Origin: Esteya vermicola
Lineage: Eukaryota; Ascomycota; Sordariomycetes; Ophiostomatales; Ophiostomataceae
Length of the DNA stretch: 64,000 bases
Assembly (NCBI GenBank): GCA_002778215.1
Contig: PCDM01000018.1
Span: 930,001 to 994,000, forward strand
Reading direction: 5' to 3'
Shown: positions 55,587 to 64,000 of the stretch, piece by piece
Position numbering within the stretch: the stretch's first letter is position 1
How the letters are laid out: the number at the start of each line of letters is the position of its first letter
Notes under the pieces: model-generated
Told to the model about the DNA's origin: nothing
Seen by the model: the letters and a program-made list of their open reading frames with translations, nothing else
The model's database searches: none
Translations under genes and position numbers: made by a program

Positions 55587-56570
55587 TATAAATACCCTTA
55601 TACTACTTTATTTTACTTAGAATTAGAAGGATAAGAATTTAGCCTTAATATAAGTTGTATATATTATATAAGATTAAAGGAACTAAAATACTTATTAATT
55701 CCTACTAAGTATTAGCTACTATTTAAATTTACTTCTTTACTTGTACTATGCTTATTATTAATTTATATTAATACTTAGCCGTTATTCCCTTAATAATATA
55801 GTAAATATGTTATACTTTATCTTTATTACTAATATAACTAAATAGTGTGTACGTACGAGTACTTGTAAGCGAAGAAATTAGTATCCTAGGGTTATTAATT
55901 CGAATAGGGCGTTCCTAGGAAGACACGTGATAATGATTATATAAGCCGACTTAATGGTATTTAAGTGCAATTTCTACTCCAATACTCTTATTCTACATAA
56001 TTCCGCTTAAAATACCTATCCCTGTCACCTATTATTTTATTGGAAGTATTATATGTCTGGTGCGTTATGAATGTTTTTTCGAGCATCCAATCTATTGTCT
56101 CATCTATTGTACTATTCCAGCGTCTTCCGATGGTTCATACCTCAAATAGTCCTTTTACTAACAGCTGAAAATTTTTTAGATAACTGTTTTCGCCTTTCTT
56201 TGTAGAGAAAGGAGGGGAACGGTAGACTAGTGCATGATATTAATCTGCAAGAAGAACAAACATTGAGACGTATTTCACAATAGAGATGGAAGAACTCCTC
56301 TAAGTCACTTATGAGGGTATTTTTTCGCTACCCCCTTCTATTTCTACACCTTGGATTCTCTTAGTTTCTACAAGTGCAATATTTTCATGTCTATGGACAG
56401 AGTGCGTCCGGCAACCTCATCGTTGATTTTTTTTTTCGTTTTCCAGCATACTCGAATCCCGTGTAGCCTCTGCTCTAGAGTAACCACAACCGACTGAGAA
56501 TAGGGAGTTCAAAGTTGACGATTCATTTAGTCTCGAAAGGTCCGCGTTTACTATCCTTTATGACAACTAG
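55587..56570 (+). promoter_or_regulatory. CCR4 upstream region
   Basis: The first 270 bp are AT-rich but milder than the desert. From about 55850 the composition becomes ordinary. A perfect CACGTG (bHLH-type E-box core) lies at 55924-55929, and two CCTAGG palindromes at about 55885-55890 and 55914-55919. A poly-T and pyrimidine tract at about 56428-56443 precedes the start codon by roughly 130 bp, as is common in fungal promoters and 5' UTRs. Which of these act is unknown. Confidence 0.45.
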
Positions 56571-58959
56571 ATGGCAGATGGTTACCGCTTTTCACAACAG
56601 GCCGATAACCTTGTCCATCTCCCACAATATTTTACAATCACAACCTCACCACCATCTACCGAGTATCGTGTGAACAGCCATATCGGCCATTTTGCGGCCG
56701 AGCCATCGACTGATCCGAAATCGTCTGGTCCTGTTTCTCGTAGCCATCCTTTCACTACCAACATGTACAACCAAACCCATCAGCAGGGACACGGTTCCCG
56801 CTTGAATGGGACACAAACTCGTGGCATGCCTATTCTATACAACTTTCAGCAACATGGCAATCATCAACATCAACCTATTACTCAACACCACCAGATTCTC
56901 CAATCCACAGACCCAGTTACGCATGGCTCAGCCAACTCGTCCATCCTGGGGCTCCATTCTGCTTACCCTACTGGTGTCATACCCAATGCCAGTCCGTTCT
57001 CGAATAGCATGCAACCCGTCCATGGATCGTCTATACGAGCCACTCAGCAGACGCCTATGAATGAGCATTGGGCAGAACAGCTTCGTCTACACAAAGACGC
57101 TGAGGCCGCTAATATCGCCATGGTTGAACAAAACCAGGCCAATTATTACGCACGATTGAAGGCTAGCGAAAATAAGGGTATTGGTGGCCCGTCGCCCATT
57201 ATGAATAATTCCACAGTTACTTTTGACAGCGACACAGATGATATTCGGAGGCCTTGGGCCATCGAGAAGAAGTCAAATAGGCGACAAGACTGGCACAATT
57301 TAGATTTGAGTGGCCAGGGCCTACGTGCACTCTCGCCACAACTCTTTCACTACGACTTTTTACATGAGCTGTACATCGCATCAAACAAGCTCATAATTTT
57401 ACCAGCTGGGATTGGAAGCTTGCGACAGTTAAGACTGCTGGAAGCATCTAACAATCAGATTTCCGAACTTCCTGTAGAGCTTGGCATGTGCACATTTCTC
57501 AAGCAATTATTACTATTTAATAATAACTTACGGACGCTTCCCTATGAACTGGGGTACCTTCACATGCTAGAGATGCTTGGCATTGAAGGTAACCCCCTGG
57601 ACCCCGAGCTGAAGAAAGAGATTTCTGAAAAGGGGACGAAGTCTTTGATCGATCACCTTCGAGAACAGCCACCTGGTAAGTGTTTGACCCACGCCTTAGT
57701 TTCCTTGAATATTGTATTTGTATATATAATACGAGCTGTTGGTCTAAATACACTTTCTGGCTAATTGGCATCTGTATTTAGTTCCACTGCCTCCAAATGA
57801 CCGAAAACTTGTCGTTATCCAAGAAGATGTTTCCCCGGTTCTGGAACATGTTAAAATCTTTTCCTGGAATATTTTAGGTGAACGATACGCTACACCACAG
57901 GTGTTTCGCTACACCCCGTCTGGGGCTCTGGCGTGGGACTACCGCAGGGGCAAGATTCTTGAGGAAATACGGCACAGAGATGCGGATTTCGTTTGTCTAC
58001 AGGAGATTACCACTGACGCATTACGAGAATCATTTGCTCCAGAGTTGGCTCGGAATGACTACAGGGCAATACATTATCCAAGGTCAAAGGCGCGGACTAT
58101 GACAGAAAAGGATGCTGCATCTGTAGATGGGTGTGCCATATTCTACAAGGGAAGCAAATACATTCTTTTGGACAAGCAACTCATTGATTTTCAGGCTGTT
58201 GCAATAAATCGACCGGATATGAAGACTCAGCATGATATTTTTAATCGTGTTATGCCTAAGGACAACATTGGAATCGTGGGATTCTTTGAAAGCCGTCAAA
58301 CTGGAGCTCGCATGATTGTTGTGAATGCGCACTTATGCTGGGAGGGCACACTTGCCGATGTTAAGATTGTACAAACTGCATTGATTATGGAATTTGTCAC
58401 AAAACAGGCTGAGAAATACGTCCACTGGCCTCCTATGAAAGATAAGAAGCCAATCGATGTATTTCAAACCTCTGGAGACGATCCAATTCGTGTCGAATGT
58501 GCACCATCGCAAGAGTACCACTGCAACACAGATATGCCGCTGTTTCTATGCGGTGACTACAACTCAACTGCTGAGAGTGGCGTCACAGAGTTACTTCGTA
58601 CAGGGCATCTACCGCCCGACCATCACGAATTCGGCAAATACCAGTATGGTAATTTCACGCAAGATGGAATTGAACATCCATTCAGTCTGAAGTCGGCATA
58701 CCAGCATCTTGTTGGTACGCCGGATGAGCTTCCTTTTACCAACTATACGCCCGGATTCTCCAATGTTATCGACTATATCTGGTATACAACAAATACTGTA
58801 GAGGTTGTAGAGTTGTTAGGTCGTCCGGACGCAGAGTACCTTAAGCGTGTACCTGGATTTCCTAATTACCACTTTCCTGCTGATCATATCCAGATTATGG
58901 CGGACTTCGTAATTAAGCCAAGAAAAGATAAAAAGAGCTCTCTTACTGTTAATAAATAA
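56571..58959 (+). CDS. CCR4: CCR4, poly(A)-specific mRNA deadenylase
   Basis: This is the exonuclease of the CCR4-NOT complex, which shortens mRNA poly(A) tails in the cytoplasm. Two exons, 56571-57675 and 57782-58959, joined across a 106 bp GTAAGT..TTTAG intron, give 760 residues plus TAA. Residues 1-240 are low-complexity and rich in Gln, His, Ser and Asn, with the MADGYRF start typical of fungal homologues. Residues 243-345 hold about five leucine-rich repeats, the docking surface for the NOT1/CAF1 side of the complex. Residues 390-750 form the endonuclease/exonuclease/phosphatase domain with its metal and catalytic residues: SWN (N398), QE (E443), NAH (H552), GDYN (D627, N629), IDY (D699) and ADH (H737). 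The split codon is Val369. AATAAA overlaps the stop region. The gene shows no RIP damage. Without the splice, the first exon would read on to a stop at 57764. Confidence 0.97.
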
Positions 58960-59297
58960 AGATATAATAAGGAGCGCTTTATTTAATAACCTATTCTTTT
59001 TACAATAGACATTGTTTTTAGGTTATTTGTTTTACTAGTAATATTTATAGTTAAAAAGTTGTTAATTGTTAGTAATTAGTACACTTTATACTAGTATATA
59101 TATTTTAAAGTATAATAAGTTAGTATAAGTTGTTAATTTAAATAAAACTTTATAAATACATAATATTATTAAATAATACTTCTACTAATATATCTTTAAA
59201 GTTAAAAAAAGTATTATAGTAAAACGAATTTATTTATAATAGTATATATAAGTAAGGACTATTAAGATAATATAGAAACACGTAATATATAGTATAA
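58960..59297. other. CCR4 downstream flank
   Basis: It must hold the 3' UTR end and termination region. Composition falls back to RIP-type within about 150 bp of the stop codon. No other gene is seen before the B LTR at 59298. Confidence 0.5.
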
Positions 59298-59330
59298 TGT
59301 TATAGATAAGTAGGGAAGCAGCTATAAAAA

Positions 59331-59377
59331 CTAAGTAATGACGGGTGCCGGGACAGCGCCCGGCAGCCCGCCCTTAG
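59331..59377. other. GC-rich hairpin in the AT desert
   Basis: The arms CTAAG...CTTAG enclose a stronger inner stem (CGGGTGCCGGG against CCCGGCAGCCCG with one unpaired base) around the loop ACAGCG. It is by far the most GC-rich stretch outside the genes and keeps CpA and TpG dinucleotides, so it has escaped RIP. No coding potential or RNA family is recognised. Confidence 0.75.
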
Positions 59378-59389
59378 TGCTGGGACAAG

Positions 59390-59589
59390 GTTAGGAAAAT
59401 ATACTAGTCTTGTACTTTAACTTTAGTACTAGTACTATAGTACTATACATATAAAAGTTTCTTTTTACATTATTTTTATATATATTTTAATAAGAATTTT
59501 TTTTTAAATTTATTAGTAATACAATTTACTATATAAAATTTGTACTATAGTACGTACTATAGTACTAGTACTATAATACTTTTTCTAAC
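59390..59589. repeat. MITE-like inverted repeat (200 bp)
   Basis: It begins GTTAGGAAAATATACTAG and ends in a stretch whose complement reads GTTAGAAAAAGTATTATAG. The inner arms are built of repeated AGTACTAGTACTATAGTAC-like units. It has no coding capacity and lies directly after the GC-rich hairpin. No flanking duplication could be assigned with confidence. Confidence 0.6.
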
Positions 59590-59850
59590 CCTAGTATAAG
59601 CTATATATAGGCTACATATAGATATTATAAGATAACTAGATAATAAGTAGACGTTATATAACCTAAAGACGGCTAATATTTAAATGGCTCATATAAAAAG
59701 GCTTATATATAATTAAGTAAGGTAGTAATAAATACACACTTTATAATTAGTTAAATTACTATAAAGCCTAAATGCTAAAGCCTATTAAGATATAGTATAT
59801 TTTAATACTACTTATATATAGTTAGTTTATTATACCTATAATAAACTTAA

Positions 59851-59953
59851 CTATTATACTTATTAAGAATAAAAGGCTAAAAGATTTATTAAAAGCTATA
59901 AAAAGAAAAGAAGGATTATTTAAAAAAGGACTATAGTATACTACTTAAATATT
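59851..59953. other. RIP-type spacer
   Basis: It is short AT-rich sequence between two B LTR copies, with nothing recognisable. Confidence 0.4.
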
Positions 59954-60750
59954 TATTACAAATAGGTAAAGAGTGCAACTATAAAGGCCTAACGCAGGCC
60001 GTACGTAAGAGTTACAAAAACGTTATAAACAATACGTAAACATATAGACTAATTAAATAATAGGCAGGTAACTTATAACTTATAAGTATAAATAGGACCT
60101 AAAAAGATATATACTAGTAGCTTATACTTAATTAAGTAAGGCTACAGTAGATATATACTTTATAATTAGCTAAATAGTTATAAAGTTTAAAGGTAAAGGC
60201 TTATTTAAGTATAGTATATATAGTGTTACTTATATATAGCTAGTTTGTCTTTTTTATTAAATTAAAAGGAATAAGACTTAGTTTTTATATAATATAACCT
60301 TTACTTTTTACCTTTTTATAATTAGTACACTTATTAATATAGTTATATAGTTTATTCTTTATTATAATTACGAAGTCGTTTATTAAATAACTAATTAGCT
60401 ACTAATATAAATTAAATTAATATAAGACTATAAAATAATATAAAATAATATAAACCTTGTTAAATTTATTATTAATAGGTTTAGTTATATATAAAATTAT
60501 ATTTAAAGTAGCAAAAATTAATAACTTTAAGCTTTAAGCGTTAAAAAAGAAAGTTATTATTAAAAAATATAAAAAGGCGCTTTAAAATAAACTATTTAGT
60601 TTTTTATTAATTTAAAAAGTATAAGGATAGTAGTAATAAAGGCTTTAATATAAAAAAGAATAAACTAAGAATAATAATAAATAAAATACTTACTTTTAAT
60701 TAAAAGTTTTTAATAAATTAATATTAAAATTAGCTTATAAATAAAAAAAT
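59954..60750 (+). mobile_element. Family B 5' LTR plus leader/gag start, truncated
   Basis: The LTR is 59954-60366 (413 bp). The sequence after it, to 60750, is the complement of the region before the B LTR at 21033 and is also found near 19300. It breaks off where the D-type LTR begins at 60751. In the intact order the sequence continues as at about 20350. Flanks ATATT and ATTAC do not match, as expected for an LTR still joined to its element. Confidence 0.75.
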
Positions 60751-61705
60751 TGTAAAGGTATTTATAAGGTAAGTACTAAGTACTACTATAACTAAGTAAA
60801 AAATAACACTAACTTTACAATGTCTAAATTATATACGCATAAGTAGGTTAAGACAAGAATAAATTCTTATCCCTTTTATTAAGGAGGAGTATAATAGTAC
60901 TATATATATAAAACGTGTTTAATAGTCTACTTATTTTAACTAATTATAAAGAGCGTTTAAAGACCTTATAAGGTTTACTTATAGTGTCTTAAATAGCTTA
61001 CCACTACTTTACTCTTTAGCTAATTATAGTAGTACGCTTATAAACTACTTATTTAACTAATTATAGTAGAACTTTATAAGGACCTTTAATAGTTTATATA
61101 TAGTAGCTTAATAGCGCTTAGTTATTAAATATTTCTTACTTTATTAAAATTATAATAATTATCTTCTTTCTTTTTTAAAGTTAACCTAAACTTTTACTAT
61201 TAATTAAGTAACTGAAAAAAAACCTAGTAAAATAAAAGTGCTTTAGTACTTATAGAATAGTTATTATATTATACTAAGTACAAAACTACCTACTACGTAT
61301 AAAACGATCTATACTACTAATATTTAGTAGCTACGTCCTGTCTACTTATACCTTTTAAAGTAGATGGTGTTAAGGCAAAGCCTTAACCTAATTTACCCCT
61401 TATCTTAAGTATAAGTACTATAACGTTAGTTATAGTACGTACTTTACACTTAATACTACTTACGTTTGTACGTTATAATAATTATTTTAAGCTAATATAA
61501 CTAGTAAGGTTAATAAATATTAGTAAATATTAGTAAGGCTAACGTTTAAGGTTTTATTTTAAAGCTATAAGTAGCTAGTTTATATAATAAGGCTAGTTAG
61601 TAGTATATATTAAGTATAGTAAATTTACTTTATTATATAAACGTTATAAAACTATTTTTACTTACTTAAAATATAAGTTTTACTATATTATATAAATAGT
61701 ACTTA
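60751..61705 (-). mobile_element. Family D 3' LTR and adjoining internal fragment
   Basis: LTR 60751-61157 (407 bp) keeps its TG start (TGTAAAGGTATTT). It is followed by the same internal sequence as D2 after 38338, interrupted by a C repeat at 61275-61452 and continuing to about 61705. The rest of the element is missing or unrecognisable. It has inserted into the family B leader. Confidence 0.7.
61275..61452 (+). repeat. Family C repeat with internal deletion (178 bp)
   Basis: The termini TAAGTACAAAAC and ACACTTA are intact, but the central palindrome and about 190 bp are missing. ATAC flanks both sides (61271-61274, 61453-61456), and D2 near 38450 shows the uninterrupted site, so the 4 bp (possibly 5 bp) duplication is supported by comparison. 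Confidence 0.75.
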
Positions 61706-62468
61706 ATATTATAATATTTATAGTAACTACATATAAAATACATAGCTCTCTTAAAGTAGTAGTACAACTTAAACGTATTTACTATTTATAAGACGCACTT
61801 TTAACCTTTAAACTTATTATTATAAATAATAATATAATCTTTTATATAGTAAAAAGTATTATAAGGTTATACTAAAAACGCTACTTTTAAAATACTAAAC
61901 TTAAGACTCTAAATTATATAAAAAGATTCTTTAAATAGTTAACTTAATACTTAATAACTTTAAAGCTATTATTATAACATATATTCTATTAAATAGTAAT
62001 ATTATTATTTATTTTATAACTATTATATTAAACTATACTTTTAATACTACTAGGTTATAACTACTTTTAACTAATATATTATAATTTTAAAAAAACCTTT
62101 TTTATTATTCCTAAATACATTTTATAATGTATTTTAGTTAAAAGTAATATAATATAATACTTAAGCTTTATTTAAAAATATAATTTAAATATAGTCTTAA
62201 TTAAGGCACTTATTAAAAAAGATATATATTATAACTAACTTATTATATATATAACTAACTAAACTATAGTAAACTACTTTTATTACTAAAAACTTATATA
62301 ATACTTATAATTATTTAATTATAAACTATTTAATTTATTTATTAAGGTTATATAATACTTTAAATACTACTAATATAACTACTTAGCTAAATACTACTTT
62401 AACTTTATAAAATATAGTTATTATAACTATACTACTTATTTATAATATAATTAATACTTTTATTTATT
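61706..62468. other. RIP-type AT-rich stretch, no gene seen
   Basis: Stops occur in all frames and no family link is found. The part at 61740-62110 is slightly C-biased. Confidence 0.4.
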
Positions 62469-62880
62469 TGTTATAAGCAGGCAAAAAGGACGTCTACAAG
62501 GGTCTTACAAAGACCGTGTATAAGAGTTACGCCAACGTTATAAACAATATAAAGGCACAATAGCTAATTAGATAAATAGTAAGCGTTATATAATCTATAG
62601 ACATAGGTAAAACTTATAAGAATATATAGTAGTAGTCTATATTTAATTAAGTAGAATAGTAGTAAATATACGCTTTATAATTAGTTAAATAGTTGTTAAG
62701 TTTAAAGGCTAAGGCCTAATTAGGACTAGTGTACTTAGTACTACCCTTATATAGCTAGTTTGTCCCTTTTATTAAATGTAAAGGGATAAGACTTAGTTCT
62801 AACACAATACTACCCTTACCTTTAGCCCTCTATAACTAATTACTTCCTTAATATAGTTACTTAGTCTATCTACTATTACA
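62469..62880 (+). repeat. Solo family B LTR, intact ends (412 bp)
   Basis: It begins TGTTATAAGCAGGC and ends CTACTATTACA, both canonical TG..CA ends preserved. A perfect 5 bp duplication TTATT flanks it (62464-62468, 62881-62885). It is the best reference for this LTR family in the window. A stem-loop GGTCTTACAAAGACC is near its left end. Confidence 0.92.
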
Positions 62881-63043
62881 TTATTATAATATATTAACTA
62901 CTATAAATACTAGATAGTATAAAACTTATAATACTTTAAAGTAGTAACTAAAAAAATATATATAATAGTAGCCTACTATAACTACCTACTTAAATATATT
63001 ATAAAGACTATAATGAAACTATATTAACTTATAATACTAACTA
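62881..63043. other. RIP-type spacer
   Basis: It is AT-rich sequence between the solo B LTR and the F repeat, with nothing recognisable. Confidence 0.4.
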
Positions 63044-63296
63044 TATAAAATATACGTCTTTATAAAAGGCGTAAAGTTGAACTACGTATAGGAATCTAAA
63101 TAGTCGAATAGGAAAGGCGTATTGCTAAGGAAAATATGTGTATTTCTTACATACTTAACAATAAACTAGATAGAAGGAAGGAGGACTAGCCTTATATAAA
63201 CGTAATCCGCTATTTTAATCTAAGACTATATATGTATAAAAACTTTAATGCGAATATATAATTAACTATACCTTATGTAATTATATATTCTTAATA
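63044..63296 (+). repeat. Family F repeat (253 bp)
   Basis: It is collinear with 13642-13893 from TATAAAATATACG to CTTAATA. It is intermediate in RIP damage. Flanks AACTA and TACTC do not form a clear duplication. Confidence 0.75.
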
Positions 63297-63687
63297 TACT
63301 CCTTTAAACTTAACTAAGTTATTAACTTATTAAGTTTATAATAAGGGTTTTTTTTTCTTTATAATAGTAAAGGCTTGTTATATATAAATTTAACATTAGT
63401 CTAAAGTATAAATTAGTTTTCTATAGTACACTTAGTTTTTATATATTAAATAAAGAAGTACAAGTCTTTTAAATCTTTATTTACCTTTATAATTATTATT
63501 ATATACTAAGTTAAGCCTTTTAGTATTAAATACAGAAAAAAAATATAAAAAGGTATATATAAGAACTTAGTTAAGCTTTATTATTTATTAGGCTATATTA
63601 AAGTTTAGTTAGTTAAGTTAAGTAATGTTATAATACTTTAATTACTTATAAGTAAATAACCTTAACTAGTACTATTTTAAAATTTAT
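63297..63687. other. RIP-type AT-rich stretch, no gene seen
   Basis: No open frame and no recognised family. It ends at the inverted D LTR. Confidence 0.4.
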
Positions 63688-64000
63688 TATTATAGTTTTA
63701 ATAAGAATTACTTATAAACGCCGTATAACTAAGCATAGTTAAGATACTACGTATAGACCGTTTAAGGTCTATATAAAGTCCTTCTATAATTAGTTAAATA
63801 TTTAATCTACTAACGACCTACTATAATTAGCTAAAAGATAAGATAGTAGTAAGCTATTTTAAGATACTAAGGGTAGACCTTAAAGGGTCTTTAAGTACTC
63901 TTTATAATTAGCTAGAATAAGTAAACTAATAAATATTTTTTATATTTATATAGTACTACTATACTTTTCTTTAATAAAAAAAATAAGAATTTATTCTTAT
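63688..64000 (+). repeat. Family D LTR, opposite orientation, cut by window edge
   Basis: It is the complement of the LTRs at 37923 and 54381, starting TATTATAGTTTTAATAAG. 313 bp are visible before the window ends. It implies another D element, or a solo LTR, of opposite sense continuing to the right. Confidence 0.8.

Larger units (their letters stand above)
59298..59850 (+). repeat. Family B LTR, interrupted and 3' truncated
   Basis: It begins TGTTATAGATAAGTAGG like the solo LTR at 28727, and the later LTR part resumes after 59589 (for example TAATTAAGTAAGG near 59715). Between them lie a GC-rich hairpin and a MITE-like palindrome. The right limit is approximate, because the expected 3' end is missing. 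Confidence 0.6.

Noticed and set aside
57676..57781. Reading CCR4 as two separate genes, split at 57764
   Set aside because: A clean GTAAGT..TTTAG intron rejoins the LRR and nuclease domains in frame and yields the normal family architecture.
56582..58690. Several short frames within CCR4 on both strands
   Set aside because: All overlap the conserved CCR4 reading frame, and none shows its own start context or conserved motif.

Overview
The window looks like nuclear DNA of a filamentous ascomycete (Pezizomycotina). The opening and LRR region of the CCR4 protein resemble Eurotiomycete homologues as I remember them, so the class is an inference. Only two genes are alive: SEC17 (alpha-SNAP, minus strand, 4 exons, 24571-25629) and CCR4 (mRNA deadenylase, plus strand, 2 exons, 56571-58959). 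Both have short GT-AG introns, ordinary base composition and intact catalytic or structural motifs. Almost everything else is extremely AT-rich, poor in CpA/TpG, rich in TpA and full of stops in every frame. That is the signature of repeat-induced point mutation (RIP) acting on transposons.

Comparing the repeats with each other resolves much of the desert. Family A is a Ty3/Gypsy-type retroelement of about 9 kb with 237-238 bp LTRs: A1 27704-37287, A2 43386-52395, an inverted edge-truncated A3 1-6140, and a solo LTR 21411-21647. Family B is a Gypsy-type element with about 410 bp LTRs: solo LTRs at 28727-29137 and 62469-62880, LTR-plus-leader pieces at 19446-21684 and 59954-60750, and a reverse-transcriptase remnant near 17119 tentatively assigned to it. 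Family D is a minus-strand Gypsy element with about 416 bp LTRs (D1, D2, and pieces near 23.1 kb, 60.8-61.7 kb and 63.7-64 kb). Family C is a 370 bp MITE-like repeat with a 30 bp palindrome. Family F is a 252-254 bp repeat with 5 bp target duplications.

Layout: 1-6140 A3 inverted; 6141-12440 plus-strand Gypsy remnant; 12441-15539 segment between inverted C copies; 15540-21684 family B remnants with C, F and A-LTR insertions; 21685-24111 repeat debris; 24112-26097 SEC17 island; 26098-55586 one large nest (D1 holds A1 and D2, D2 holds A2, A1 holds a B solo LTR and an F); 55587-59297 CCR4 island; 59298-64000 B, D, C and F fragments, including a GC-rich hairpin.

SEC17 and CCR4 are head to head, and the 30.9 kb between their start codons is essentially the D1 nest. 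The genes are not linked functionally (membrane fusion versus mRNA turnover). The notable content is the datable order of insertions, the strand-biased and gene-proximal weakening of RIP, an unidentified third coding remnant in family A, and the hairpin and palindrome elements. All alignments were made by eye; boundaries given as exact are those fixed by target-site duplications or splice/start/stop signals.
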